DNA of 64,000 nucleotides from Kitasatospora kifunensis (GCF_014203855.1 NZ_JACHJV010000004.1:93789-157788); one strand, 5' to 3'. Positions 8,823 through 17,271 are shown, counted from the first letter of the stretch. Translations and numbers: made by a program. Notes: generated by a model from the sequence alone, not told the origin.

Positions 8823-9140
8823 CTACCCGGCCGGGCGCAGCGGGACGACGGTGGGACGTCCGCCGAGGGCCTTTGCGGTAAGTCGGAAGTAGCCGACGTG
8901 GGCGAGGCGGCTGGACTCCTCCAGCCAGCCGTCCTCGATCAGGGCGGTGCGGGCCTTGGAGAAGGTGCTCTCCTTCATGCCGGCCTTGTTGGCGATCTGC
9001 TTGGCGGTCATCACGACGGCGCCGGCGGGGTTCTGGGGCAGGAGGGAGTAGTAGGCGAGGACGATGCGCAGGTTGGGGGCGAGTTCGCTGGAGTGGTCCA
9101 GGACCGTGAGCGTCTCGGTACGGATGTCGCTGCTGTTCAT
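8823..9140 (-). CDS. small winged-helix protein, RepL-like
   Basis: Encodes 105 aa from ATG 9140, chosen because a GGAGGAGGAAG ribosome-binding site precedes it and because it overlaps the previous gene's stop in an ATGA. The helix-turn-helix reads MTAKQIANKAGMKESTFSKA (about residues 46-65), with a GWLEE.....GYFRLT wing after it. This is the order found in RepL-type plasmid replication proteins and in MarR-like regulators. The overlap with the neighbouring RepL-like gene implies translational coupling and perhaps a heteromeric complex. Its role could be replication initiation, copy control or transcription; sequence alone cannot decide. Confidence 0.7.
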   Translation of the reverse strand: MNSSDIRTETLTVLDHSSELAPNLRIVLAYYSLLPQNPAGAVVMTAKQIANKAGMKESTFSKARTALIEDGWLEESSRLAHVGYFRLTAKALGGRPTVVPLRPAG

Positions 9141-9682
9141 GCCGCTTCCTCCTCCGTCTTCTTCGGTCGCTTGCGGGGCTTGCGGGACTCTGCTGCGCAG
9201 TCCTTGCACGGCTCAGCGCCGGGGTCGGGGTCGTTCAGGCCGGGTACGTGGGGTGGGTTCCAGCGTGTGATGGCCTGGCGCTGCTCGGCTGCTGTTCCCT
9301 TGCAGCTGATGTACGGGCTGATCCGGTAGATGACGATTCGCCCGACGCGGTGAGTCTCTACCAGGATGCGGTGCCAGTGCAGGTGGCGCAGGATCCGGCC
9401 CAGGGCGTTGGCGTTGACGCCCATCTCGGCGGCCATGGCCACCGCGGTCATCGTCACGCCGGGGGCCAGGTCGGCGGGGGCGCCGTTGGTCGGCGGGACG
9501 GGGCCCGGAGAGACCGAGATGTACCAGCTGACGACGCGGGTCTCTTTGTCGGTGAAGCCGGAGGCCGCGCTGTTGATCGCCCTGACGTAGCGGTCGGAGG
9601 TGGTGGCGTAGGAGCCGCCGTAGAGGAACCGGGCCGTCGGCGCGCTTCCCTCCCGCGCCTTCCGCCTGGGGGCCTGGCTCAC
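9137..9682 (-). CDS. RepL-like plasmid replication/regulatory protein
   Basis: Encodes 181 aa from GTG 9682 with GGAAGG 9 bp upstream. A longer reading to 9748 has no ribosome-binding site. The N-terminal region SDRYVRAINSAASGFTDKE is followed by a helix-turn-helix (MTAVAMAAEMGVNANALGRI, about residues 79-98), the turn LHWHRILVE, and a wing ending YRISPYISCKGT. In RepL proteins of small plasmids the same order occurs: T..EIA...G.S..TV...L..L...N.I.R...G.....NP.L...G. A basic tail, RKPRKRPKKTEEEAA, closes the protein. The upstream kilobase is non-coding and full of hairpins, which suits an origin region. Its stop overlaps the next start (ATGA). Confidence 0.65.
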   Translation of the reverse strand: MSQAPRRKAREGSAPTARFLYGGSYATTSDRYVRAINSAASGFTDKETRVVSWYISVSPGPVPPTNGAPADLAPGVTMTAVAMAAEMGVNANALGRILRHLHWHRILVETHRVGRIVIYRISPYISCKGTAAEQRQAITRWNPPHVPGLNDPDPGAEPCKDCAAESRKPRKRPKKTEEEAA

Positions 9683-9782
9683 TGCTGTGCACCTTCCGTT
9701 GGGCCGCGCCGCGCCCGTCGTGCCTGGGCGAGCGCGGCCAGGAGTCAATCTGAATCCTCACCAGCAGGGATCACCTTAGCTT

Positions 9783-9798
9783 ATTGCTAATTAGCAAT
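9783..9798. promoter_or_regulatory. AT-rich palindromic operator candidate
   Basis: ATTGCTAATTAGCAAT is a perfect 16-bp palindrome about 100 bp upstream of the RepL-like gene starting at 9682. It is an AT island in GC-rich DNA, which suits a winged-helix dimer site or a promoter operator for autoregulation. Confidence 0.5.
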
Positions 9799-9832
9799 GC
9801 GCCAACCTGGGCGTGCTCTGGAGTACGTGTCG

Positions 9833-9872
9833 CGATCCTCTGGAGTGCATTCATTCGCACTCCAGAGGATCG
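9833..9872. repeat. 16-bp-stem hairpin with repeated CTCTGGAGT units
   Basis: CGATCCTCTGGAGTGC (9833-9848) pairs perfectly with GCACTCCAGAGGATCG (9857-9872) around ATTCATTC. The core CTCTGGAGT also occurs at 9816-9824, exactly 22 bp before the copy at 9838, so the same unit appears three times (two direct, one inverted). It may be a replication-initiator or regulator array. Confidence 0.5.
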
Positions 9873-10558
9873 AAACCGTACTGCGGAAGATCGAGGACCG
9901 GCGCGTCATCCCAGCTCAGCGGCTTGCGGGGGCTTCGCTCTCTAACCGCTAGGAGACAGCAACCGACGCAGCGGCAGCTCGCGCCAGCGGCGCGAGGGCT
10001 CGGAAGGAGCACAGGGGGCAGGCGCCGACGAGGTACTTACCCAGTTGCACGATCCGCGCACCCGCTGCGGCGGTCAGGGCGCCCGTGCAGCCGACACCAG
10101 GCAACTCGGTGAGCACCCCGGCGGAGCACGTGTCGGCGTCGAAGTCGAGCGCACGCCGGCAGCAGGGCTGCGCCTCGGCAGCCGTTGGCCAGCTGCTGCT
10201 GCGGTGGCGTCGCGGCAGCCCGTGTGAGCCTGGCTGCCGCTCGTCGGTTGACCGACCTGGGGAAGCGATGCTCGACCGGATCCACTCGCCGTACGGAAGG
10301 AGACCAGTACACACTGCGCACCGGTTGCTGAGGCAGGTCGGCCACCACCGGGCGCACCGACTGGCGCAACCACCCACAAGCCCAGGGGGCGGGGGCCAGG
10401 CCGGGCCGCCTGCGGCCCGGCCGGTGCGTCGACGGGCCGGCGGCGGGGCCGGTCACGGCCCTGGCGGCGGTTCGGCGGCGCAGGCCCTCGACCAGGGGAT
10501 GGTCCAGCGCATCCAAGGCGCTGGCCACGGGTGCGGGGGCGGAGCACGCCGCGCTCAA

Positions 10559-10593
10559 CCGACCACCGTCGCTGACTCCGCGACGGTGGTCGG
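10559..10593. repeat. 14-bp-stem hairpin
   Basis: CCGACCACCGTCGC (10559-10572) pairs with GCGACGGTGGTCGG (10580-10593) around TGACTCC. It lies about 200 bp past the minus-strand stop at 10795, so it could be that gene's terminator or part of the neighbouring hairpin-rich tract. Confidence 0.5.
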
Positions 10594-10794
10594 GTTGCCG
10601 CCCGTACCCGGTGGCCGACCACCGCGAGCGGATCGGTGCCTGCTGGCGGTGGCCGCACCTCGCTGCTGGTGCGGCAGGGCAAGCGGTGCGCCGGCCACGG
10701 AGGCTGGGGGAGAGCGAGGGGGGACTCACGGTTCGGGCGCTGCGGCAGTCCGGCGCTCCCGCCCCGTTGGTGCCGTCGGAATCCGACGAGCGGC

Positions 10795-11397
10795 TCAGGC
10801 CAGGAGGGTCCAGGCCTCCTTGGCCTCCCCCAGCGCTGCACGGGGGTCTCCCAGGGCCAGCTTGAGGAGAGCGACTCCCAGCTGAACGGCGGCGAGGGAG
10901 AGGTCGTCGTAGTTGTCGGTCCAGTCGGCGTCCGCGTAGTCGTCGCCGACGGGCAGGTAGAGCCCCGCGTAGGGGGAACGGAGGATGCTGACGCCGTTTC
11001 GGATCTGGTCCATCCGGTCATCGGCACGCGCCAGGGCAGCGAGCGGTGTGTCCGTGCCGCCGCGGGACTTGCCTGCGCGGATGTCCGCTTCGGTCTCGAT
11101 CTGCCAGGCAGGGAGGAGCTCGGCGACGCCGCGAAGCTGGTGCTGGGCGAGGTCCACGGCGGCATCTACCTCCGCTGGGGTCAGGGGGCAGGTGGTGCCG
11201 CTGCGGGGGTAGGCCCAGTTGCCGGCCTGGCCGGACCGCTCGGAGGGCAGCCGGGCGAACTGCGCTGCGGGGGTCACCCGGGCCGATGCGGTGGCAGTGA
11301 CGCGGAGGTCGTCCAGCAGTGCGGCGAATCGCTGGCAGACGGTGTCGATGCTGGCAACCGCTGTGGCAACGTCAGCGGCGCGTGACGGGTCGACCAT
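10795..11397 (-). CDS. hypothetical protein
   Basis: Encodes 200 aa from ATG 11397 with AGGA 8 bp upstream. The product is almost entirely helical and alanine/leucine-rich (DVATAVASIDTVCQRFAALL ... LAAVQLGVALLKLALGDPRA), with a loop bearing YPRSG and YLPVGDDY segments. No catalytic motif, signal peptide or membrane helix is visible and I do not recognise the family. It may form a unit with the small helix-turn-helix gene and the zinc-ribbon gene upstream on the same strand. Confidence 0.65.
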   Translation of the reverse strand: MVDPSRAADVATAVASIDTVCQRFAALLDDLRVTATASARVTPAAQFARLPSERSGQAGNWAYPRSGTTCPLTPAEVDAAVDLAQHQLRGVAELLPAWQIETEADIRAGKSRGGTDTPLAALARADDRMDQIRNGVSILRSPYAGLYLPVGDDYADADWTDNYDDLSLAAVQLGVALLKLALGDPRAALGEAKEAWTLLA

Positions 11398-11479
11398 GGC
11401 TGTGTCCTTTGCTGGCTGGTGGGGCCCGGAGCGGATGCGTTCCGGGCGAGGGCGCGCAGGGCCGTTGGAATCGGCGAGT

Positions 11480-11722
11480 TCAGTGCCGACGGCCGGGACG
11501 GGACCGGGTTGGCCACCAGGCGTCGAACTGGTCAGGGTCGTAGACGGGGTGGGCCGAGTCGGGGTTCAGCGGCTCGGGAGGCTTGGGCTTCGAGGAGTCG
11601 GCGGCATAAGCATTGGCAGCCTTGTCGAGAGCTCGGGTGACGGTCGACGGCTGGACGTTGTGACGGCGGGCCAGCTCGGTGCGGGTCAGAGGCGGGGTTC
11701 CTCTTGCCGGTGTGGCGGTCAT
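11480..11722 (-). CDS. small helix-turn-helix protein
   Basis: Encodes 80 aa from an ATG with GGAGGG 10 bp upstream. The segment LTRTELARRHNVQPSTVTRAL (about residues 12-32) is a textbook helix-turn-helix. A proline-rich linker and YDPDQFDAWWPTR follow, a C-terminus like that of excisionase-type or phage regulator proteins whose domain ends YDPxxFDxWW. It probably binds DNA as a small regulator. It lies between two hypothetical genes on the same strand. Confidence 0.65.
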   Translation of the reverse strand: MTATPARGTPPLTRTELARRHNVQPSTVTRALDKAANAYAADSSKPKPPEPLNPDSAHPVYDPDQFDAWWPTRSRPGRRH

Positions 11723-11785
11723 GAAGGCGTGTCCCTCCGAAGGGCTGATGACAGCCGGGGCCCCGCGGGGCCCCGGCTCGTTGGG

Positions 11786-13042
11786 TCAGGCGAAGGAGAG
11801 CTGGAAGTCGTCGTCACGGTCGCAGGAGTCGCACACCGAGCCGGGGATACCGGAGGAGTCGACGCGCTGGTGGCGGGCGCCGGGGCCGTTGCAGTTGGCG
11901 CATCGCCCACCGGCGGTGGACGGGCGGGTGGGCTGGGGGTCCGGCTCCCACTTCAAGGACTTGTAGTGGGCGTGCGCCACGTCCTTGCTCGCCCACTCGC
12001 CTCCCTCGTCCTCGGCGGGGTCGTAGTCCTCGCCGTTCCAGCCGCTGCTGGTGTAGTAGACGCTCACCGACCAGCGCTCGGTGGTCGTGTCGTCCTCCAG
12101 CAGGTCGAGGTGCTTGTCCATCCGCGCGCGCCTGCCGTTGCCGAGGCCCTTGTCGTAGACGTTCTCCGTCGTCCGCTTCACCGTCGCCAGGCCGGCCACC
12201 CGCTCCTGCTCGGCCTGAGCAGCAGCGCGCTTGGCCGCTGCCCGCTCCGCCGCGCGCTGCAGCTTGCGCGCCTGCGCGGCCTTCTCCTTCTCCCGCTGCG
12301 CTTGCTCCGCGGCCCGGCGGGCCTCGGCGGCCTTGGCCTGCTCGGCGGGCGAGGGGACGGGGGCGACCTCGCACATCCGCTTGGTGCCGAACTCACGGTT
12401 GTGGAGCACCGCCCACCGGCCGGCGCCCTCGCGCAGCAGCACCAGCTGCGCCTGTCCGAACACGACCTCCACCCCGCACAGCTCGCACGTTCCGAGGTCG
12501 GAGGAGGTCGGGTCGAGCTGGCGGTCGGGGCACTGGCGGTAGTGCTCGACCTGGGCGTCGTCGCCGTGGCCGACGGTGTGCCCGACCCTCTTGCTCAGGT
12601 GCGTGCCGCACCAGCGGCAGTCTCCGTCCTTGAGGTTGGGCCGCCAGACTTCGTTCACCACGACCGGGGCGCCGTCCGGGACGGGCAGCGCTTCCAGCAG
12701 GGCGGTGAGCTTCTTGAGGGTGGTGGCGCCGATCGCGGAGGTGGCCTGCTTGTAGTGGCGCTGCCACACCGGGTCGGTCTGGCCGATCCGGTAGACGGTC
12801 ACGGTGGCGGACTCCACCGGGTACCGCTCGCCGCTGCGGTAGCCGTCCTTCCAGCCGGTGGTGGCCTTGTCGACGGTGATGACCAGGCGGTCGGCCGGCA
12901 GGTCGACGGTGTCACCGGCGTGCAGCCAGTCGCCGATCACCGCGTATCCGCCGTGGGCGGCCGGGTCGAGGGCGGTGACGGCGCGCCGCCAGCAGGCGGC
13001 GGGGTGCAGGTCCTGCGGGACTTCGGGGACGTGAAACTCCAT
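11786..13042 (-). CDS. hypothetical protein with three zinc-ribbon motifs and a coiled coil
   Basis: Encodes 418 aa from ATG 13042 (MEFHVPEVPQD). Three paired-cysteine motifs are visible: CRWCGTHL, CELCGVEV and, near the C-terminus, CANCNGPG...CDSCDRD. Between the second and third lies a long charged coiled coil (about residues 225-290, EQAKAAEARRAAEQAQREKE). Motifs and length do not match any family I can name. Multiple zinc ribbons suggest nucleic-acid or protein binding. The 378-bp region upstream holds an exceptionally large composite palindrome that probably controls this gene and the divergent gene at 13421. Confidence 0.7.
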   Translation of the reverse strand: MEFHVPEVPQDLHPAACWRRAVTALDPAAHGGYAVIGDWLHAGDTVDLPADRLVITVDKATTGWKDGYRSGERYPVESATVTVYRIGQTDPVWQRHYKQATSAIGATTLKKLTALLEALPVPDGAPVVVNEVWRPNLKDGDCRWCGTHLSKRVGHTVGHGDDAQVEHYRQCPDRQLDPTSSDLGTCELCGVEVVFGQAQLVLLREGAGRWAVLHNREFGTKRMCEVAPVPSPAEQAKAAEARRAAEQAQREKEKAAQARKLQRAAERAAAKRAAAQAEQERVAGLATVKRTTENVYDKGLGNGRRARMDKHLDLLEDDTTTERWSVSVYYTSSGWNGEDYDPAEDEGGEWASKDVAHAHYKSLKWEPDPQPTRPSTAGGRCANCNGPGARHQRVDSSGIPGSVCDSCDRDDDFQLSFA

Positions 13043-13064
13043 GGGTGCTCTCCAGTGGGTGAGC

Positions 13065-13209
13065 GGGGGCGCCCGGTTGGCACCCCTGTGCCTCGACTCG
13101 TCCAGCCTGGCACCCATCCCTCTTATTTGCAAATGGATTTGCAAATAAGAGGGATGGAAAACCGGCCCGCGGAGAGCTGTCGAGGCACATCCACCGGGCC
13201 GGCGCCCCC
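13065..13209. repeat. 145-bp composite inverted repeat with a 44-bp near-perfect palindromic core
   Basis: The core has two perfect 21-bp arms (13114-13134 and 13137-13157) around GG, each containing CTTATTTGCAAAT, an AT-rich block. Outside it GTGCCTCGAC (13088-13097) pairs with GTCGAGGCAC (13179-13188), and still further out GGCGCCCGGT (13068-13077) roughly matches ACCGGGCCGGCGCC (13193-13206). The whole region could extrude as a cruciform. It occupies most of the 378-bp intergenic region between divergent genes starting at 13042 and 13421, and nothing else is seen there. Confidence 0.7.
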
Positions 13210-13420
13210 ATCATGCCACCCACCGCCGAACCGCCCCGGGCCAGCGCAGTCGTCCGGGGGAGACGGACGAGGAACTCAGAGCCGGCCCGGGCTCCTTGCG
13301 CCCAGCCGAGCGGCATCACTCGTCCAGGTGAACCCGCGCTCGGCGCAGCTCCGCGTGCCCACCCTTGGCCCTAGCCTGATGCCGGACCAGCTCCAGCTGC
13401 ACAACGGAGGGCAAGGCGCG

Positions 13421-14002
13421 ATGAGCGAGGCCGCCGACCAGACGCTGGTGACCGTGCGAGCCAAGCCGTCCGCCATCCACCAGGTACTGACCAAGGCCGG
13501 GTTCCAGCCCGCCCGTGGCGCAGACTGGGTGAACGGCAAGGCAGTGCACCCCTGCTCCGGGTACGTCCTCGTCCCAGGTGAGCACCCGGGCAGGCTCAAG
13601 CTGTCCTACGAGCACCTGGAGGGCACCGAAGCCACCGAGGCCGAATTCCTGAACCGCATGCGCGACGCGCTCACCTCCGAGCTCGACCTGGCGGTGGAGA
13701 GCATCGACGCCGAGCGCGCTCGCAACGTCGCCCTGGAGATCACCGGGACGCGGGCGCTGACACCTGCCGACCTGGTGCTGCTGGCCGCGATCAGCGAGGG
13801 TCGGATCGTCTGGGCTGGTCGACGCTGGCACGACGTGGAAGCTGCCGCGGGAGACCCAAGCCCCCTGAACCTCACGGTGGTGCCCGAGCTGTTCCTGACC
13901 GGCTGGGCCGAGCACCTGCACGGCAAGGTGGCCGCGATCACCGACGCCGGGCAGGCGCTGCTCACCGAGCTCACGGTGCCGTCCGTGGTGCTCGAAGCCT
14001 GA
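13421..14002 (+). CDS. hypothetical protein
   Basis: Encodes 193 aa from ATG 13421 with GGAGG 10 bp upstream. It begins MSEAADQTLVTVRAKPSAIH and contains a mixed alpha/beta pattern (LVTVRAKPS ... GFQPARGADWVNG ... VLVPGEHPGRLKLSYEHLEG), then a helical C-terminal half. No known motif, signal peptide or membrane segment is visible. It is transcribed divergently from the zinc-ribbon gene across the composite palindrome. Function unknown. Confidence 0.65.
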   Translation: MSEAADQTLVTVRAKPSAIHQVLTKAGFQPARGADWVNGKAVHPCSGYVLVPGEHPGRLKLSYEHLEGTEATEAEFLNRMRDALTSELDLAVESIDAERARNVALEITGTRALTPADLVLLAAISEGRIVWAGRRWHDVEAAAGDPSPLNLTVVPELFLTGWAEHLHGKVAAITDAGQALLTELTVPSVVLEA

Positions 14003-14052
14003 CTCGTTCACGGCCGGCGCACCGGGCGGGTCGACCGGTGATGATCCTGCTC

Positions 14053-14346
14053 TCAGGCAGCACGTACGCCCTTCTCGCACGTCTGGCAGATCCCGTTGAC
14101 AATCCAGCCCGCCCAGCGCGGTGGCCACCAGCGCTGGCCCGGTCCGGACGGCTCCCAGTGCTCTTTGAGCATCACGGAGGTCTCCCTGCCGCACACCGTG
14201 GTGGGCCCCGGATCGCCCGGCACGTCGGGGTCGGACGGTGCAGCGTGCACCCGCCGGACCGCGGTGGGCTCAGCCGGCTCCCCGCTCGCCGCGATCATCC
14301 GGGCGTCGGTCGGCTCGATCAGCTCCAGCACCACGATCACGGCCAT
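14053..14346 (-). CDS. small hypothetical protein with a C-terminal CxxC
   Basis: Encodes 97 aa from ATG 14346 (MAVIVVLELIEPTD); a longer in-frame reading to 14508 lacks support and overlaps the next gene's start. The N-terminus resembles a beta-strand-rich small domain. The C-terminal part has CGRETSVMLKEHWEPSG followed by GICQTCEKG, so three cysteines could bind a metal. No recognised family. The gene is convergent with 13421 and divergent from 14507. Confidence 0.55.
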   Translation of the reverse strand: MAVIVVLELIEPTDARMIAASGEPAEPTAVRRVHAAPSDPDVPGDPGPTTVCGRETSVMLKEHWEPSGPGQRWWPPRWAGWIVNGICQTCEKGVRAA

Positions 14347-14506
14347 GGATCCACCGTGCGCCGCTTCGGCGCCCAGCGCATTCGCACATCGAGGACCGAA
14401 GGCCCTCTCTTCTCCGTTGGCTGTCCTGGACAGCCAATATGCTGACCAGCAGCGCCCGAGGTGGCGCACAGGTGGCCGTGAAGACGATGTTGCCGCAGGG
14501 GAGAAC

Positions 14507-14899
14507 ATGATCCGTCCGACCAGTTCGCAGCCACACCCACTCGCCGACCAGCGCTCCGACGGGCGCCCAGCCGTCGGGCAGTCCTACGTGGTGGCCTGGT
14601 TCCCCGGGGACCTGCTGTGCGGAAATCCGGCCGAGACGTACTGGGAGCTCCACCACGCCGACACCTGGCACTCGGGCGGCCCCGGCTTCACCATCGTGCC
14701 GGGCGCGATCAACATGCCGGTCCAGGACCTGCAGCAGGCCACCGCCCAAGCTCTGGGCAACGCGGTGACGGTCGTGTCCTTCACCCCGGTCCAGTGGGAG
14801 ATCAACACGATCGGCTCCGGCCCGAATCTCAAGGTGGGGCCCTGGAACTACCGCGCGTACGAGATCGCCACGGAGGGGCGTCTTGACTCCGCTCCGTGA
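14507..14899 (+). CDS. hypothetical protein
   Basis: Encodes 130 aa from ATG 14507 with GGGGAGA immediately upstream. The segment SYVVAWFPGDLLCGNPAETYWELHH and the later VTVVSFTPVQWEINTIG look like a compact beta-rich soluble domain. No catalytic motif is seen. It is the first plus-strand gene after a small divergent region; the next gene begins 175 bp downstream. Confidence 0.6.
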   Translation: MIRPTSSQPHPLADQRSDGRPAVGQSYVVAWFPGDLLCGNPAETYWELHHADTWHSGGPGFTIVPGAINMPVQDLQQATAQALGNAVTVVSFTPVQWEINTIGSGPNLKVGPWNYRAYEIATEGRLDSAP

Positions 14900-15074
14900 T
14901 TGAGCGCTATCGTCTGGAGGTGGGGTAGCTCCGCGGCTGCCCGCCATCCACGCCGGACTTCGTGCCCACGCCTCCGGCCAGCGATCAAGGCAATGCCGAC
15001 CGCGGTTTGCTCACCGCCGTCCCGTTGATCCGGCCGGCGCGGGCGTGGGACGCGCGGCCAGGAAGACATCAACG

Positions 15075-15683
15075 ATGGCTGACCCCCGCAAGCAGCAGAT
15101 CAAGGCCCGCATGCACGCGCGGCCCGGCGAGACCTACATGCAGGCCCGGCGCCGCCTCACCGACCCGAGCACCTGGACCGTCGAGACCGCCGGGTTCCTG
15201 TTCTCCTGCAGCCTGCCGAACGGACAGGACCCCCGCAGCACCTTCCTGGCAGCGCCGGAGATGGTCCTGGCCGCCGCGGTCGCCAACAGCGCGCAGATCC
15301 TCACCCGGCAGTCGACGGGCGAGGAGTACCCGGCGTGGTCGGACGTGGTGGTGCTGCGCCCGCAGCGGCCGGCCCAGCCCGACGAGGCGCCGCCGGGCTG
15401 GTACCCGGTCGAGGCGTTCATCCTCGTGCGCGCCCGACGGCCCTGGAGCAAGCTGGACGAGGACGAGCAGGTCATCACCGACGCCTACCAGGCGGCCCGT
15501 GACACGGTCGGCCGGATGTGGCCGGGCCTGCCCGAGGAGTGGGCGCCGGCCGCGATGAACCTCACCACCGTCGCCGGACTTCGGGGATGGACGGATGCGG
15601 ACCTGAAGCGTCTGGCCCAGGACCCGCTCGGGCGGTCCACAACGGTGGGTGCCGACCCGTCGCTGCTCCCCGAAGGAGCCTGA
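15075..15683 (+). CDS. hypothetical protein, first of a two-gene unit
   Basis: Encodes 202 aa from ATG 15075. It starts with a basic stretch (MADPRKQQIKARMHARPGET), continues with an alternating helix/strand pattern around WYPVEAFILVRARRPWSKLD, and closes with a WTDADLKRLAQDPLG segment. No known domain. The next gene starts 2 bp after the stop, so both are almost certainly co-translated. In-frame upstream sequence to 15045 has no ribosome-binding site. Confidence 0.65.
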   Translation: MADPRKQQIKARMHARPGETYMQARRRLTDPSTWTVETAGFLFSCSLPNGQDPRSTFLAAPEMVLAAAVANSAQILTRQSTGEEYPAWSDVVVLRPQRPAQPDEAPPGWYPVEAFILVRARRPWSKLDEDEQVITDAYQAARDTVGRMWPGLPEEWAPAAMNLTTVAGLRGWTDADLKRLAQDPLGRSTTVGADPSLLPEGA

Positions 15684-15685
15684 CC

Positions 15686-16759
15686 GTGGGCACCGGAATC
15701 GAGCCGCGGCTGCGGCCGCACCCTCTGCACGACGACGGGCTGGCCCGCCTGATGCTCAGTCACGCCTACAGGGAAGTGGCCGAGTGGGCGCTGGGCGGCA
15801 TCGCTACCCACGTCGACGCCCAAGCTGAGCCAGGGTCGTTCGTGGAGGAGGCGCTGCGGATGCTGGCCGCCGCCGAGGACGTGCTGCGCTGGGCCGTGAC
15901 CACCGAGCGCGAGCGCGGCACCGGCTGGGACGAACTCGACCTGCTGACGCGCACCAACGGCCGCCCCGCAGCGTCCCTCTGCTTCGACGTGCTGGTCGAG
16001 GAGTGGCGGGAGGCGTTGGAGGAGCCGGAGACGGTGCGGGTGGACGGCAGCGCCGCCGACCCCCGGATCCCGTACCCGGCGAGCAGCCCGGAGGAGGGCG
16101 CTGGCCGTCTGGACAACTGGCTGCTGGAGCGCACCGTCGAAGGCGACCCATGGTTCGGCACCGCCCAGCCGGTCAGCAGGCACCTGCACCGGCACTCCAC
16201 CCTGTCCGCGATGATGCACGCCGGCCGCTACAGCACCCGCCTGCTGTGCGACCAGCTGGTGCCGCCCCCGGCCGCCCAGGCCGATGCCTGCGACCTTCAG
16301 GCCGACCTTGCCGAGCGCCTGGCGCGCGAGGTCGAGGGCGCCTACGGGGAGATGACGGAGTTCGCCGTCCTCAACCGGACCCGGGCCGCGATGCTGCGCT
16401 CACTTCCCGGCGAGGGCATCCGGTGGGACGAGGTCGACAGGCCCAGTGGCACGGCCGTCGACTACGGCCTGCTGGCGGCCGAGACCACGGTGCTGGAGAA
16501 GATCGAGCCGTTCCTCGCCGAGGACGTCTACGTCCTCACGCCCGGGGAGATCCGGGTCTTCCGCGACCTCCAGGAAGCCCGTGCCGCCCAGTCCGGCGAG
16601 GCCGCGGCGGCCGTCCGGCCGGGTGCCCAGGCCATCGCCCGGACGCTGATCTCCGCCGACCGCACCTTCTACTACGCGAGGAGCGACGCGGGAGAAGTCC
16701 TCTACTTCGCCCTGCGTTCCTACCTCTCGGCGTCCGGCGACAAGCACCCCGGCAAGTGA
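15686..16759 (+). CDS. hypothetical protein, second of a two-gene unit
   Basis: Encodes 357 aa from GTG 15686. The GAAGGAG ribosome-binding site lies inside the end of the preceding gene. The protein is mostly helical (AYREVAEWALGGIATHVDAQ ... EEALRMLAAAEDVLRWAVTT), without membrane segments or an enzymatic motif I can recognise. It ends LRSYLSASGDKHPGK. A 42-bp palindromic terminator follows immediately, separating it from the convergent membrane gene. Confidence 0.65.
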   Translation: MGTGIEPRLRPHPLHDDGLARLMLSHAYREVAEWALGGIATHVDAQAEPGSFVEEALRMLAAAEDVLRWAVTTERERGTGWDELDLLTRTNGRPAASLCFDVLVEEWREALEEPETVRVDGSAADPRIPYPASSPEEGAGRLDNWLLERTVEGDPWFGTAQPVSRHLHRHSTLSAMMHAGRYSTRLLCDQLVPPPAAQADACDLQADLAERLAREVEGAYGEMTEFAVLNRTRAAMLRSLPGEGIRWDEVDRPSGTAVDYGLLAAETTVLEKIEPFLAEDVYVLTPGEIRVFRDLQEARAAQSGEAAAAVRPGAQAIARTLISADRTFYYARSDAGEVLYFALRSYLSASGDKHPGK

Positions 16760-16763
16760 GTCC

Positions 16764-16805
16764 CGCGGTCTGCGGGCGGTGTGATCACACCGCCCGCAGA
16801 CCGCG
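16764..16805. terminator. 42-bp perfect palindrome, bidirectional terminator
   Basis: The sequence is self-complementary from 16764 to 16805, with outer arm CGCGGTCTGCGGGCGG and centre GTGATCAC. It starts 4 bp after one stop codon and covers the stop of the convergent gene at 16785, so it terminates both. Confidence 0.8.
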
Positions 16806-17237
16806 AGCGACCCGGAGCAGGAAGACCCCGATCAGCAGCGCGACGGCTGCCGGGAGCATGGCGGTACCTGCTGGCAGGCACCAGGGGGCGACGAATCCCA
16901 GGCCGGAACAGGCCGACGCGGGGATGGCGAGGAGAGAGGTCACGCAGCCGCCCGAGGCGGCATCTCCCGCGCCGGTGACCTGATCGGCCAGCCGAATCCA
17001 CAGGGGGTAGAGCAGCAAGGATCCCGCGAGGAAGATCACCCAAAGGGAGTACCGGACGAAGCCGGTCGCGGCGGGCAAGCCGGCGGCGACCCGCAGGCCA
17101 GCCGACAGCATCGGACCGGCCACCAGGGCAGCCGTCACGGACCAGCGCCATACCCGGCTGTGGCGGGGCCGCACCGGGCCAGCGCCGGATGCCCGGTCGA
17201 ACCAGGTGTACCGGGTGATGCGGGTGTCGTCTTCCAT
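16785..17237 (-). CDS. hypothetical membrane protein
   Basis: Encodes 150 aa from an ATG. A 30-residue basic N-terminus is followed by four hydrophobic segments (about residues 32-52, 60-82, 98-115 and 122-142), giving a small integral membrane protein. The stop codon sits inside the shared palindromic terminator. No family recognised. It is 34 bp upstream of the three-gene MoxR-vWA unit's last stop, but it is a separate transcript end. Confidence 0.6.
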   Translation of the reverse strand: MEDDTRITRYTWFDRASGAGPVRPRHSRVWRWSVTAALVAGPMLSAGLRVAAGLPAATGFVRYSLWVIFLAGSLLLYPLWIRLADQVTGAGDAASGGCVTSLLAIPASACSGLGFVAPWCLPAGTAMLPAAVALLIGVFLLRVARGLRAV

Positions 17238-17271
17238 CAGGGCTCTCTCTGCCGACCGGCCACAGTCTGCC

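Larger units (their letters stand above)
9683..10794. other. 1.1-kb non-coding, hairpin-rich tract; candidate origin or control region
   Basis: I see no convincing gene here. Weak open frames exist on both strands, but none combines codon bias with a ribosome-binding site. One minus-strand frame ending at 9949 (C-terminus with a VQLGKYLVGACPLC segment) may be a gene remnant. The tract holds a 16-bp AT-rich palindrome (9783-9798), a 16-bp-stem hairpin (9833-9872) with an extra copy of its CTCTGGAGT unit, a GC-only hairpin about 10399-10422 and a 14-bp-stem hairpin (10559-10593). Its position upstream of a RepL-like gene suggests an origin, but no DNA-unwinding element or proven iteron array is visible. 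Confidence 0.5.

Noticed and set aside
9683..10794. Linear-plasmid telomere, suggested by many hairpins
   Set aside because: Telomeres lie at molecule ends, and coding genes continue on both sides here. Fusion of replicons cannot be excluded but has no support.
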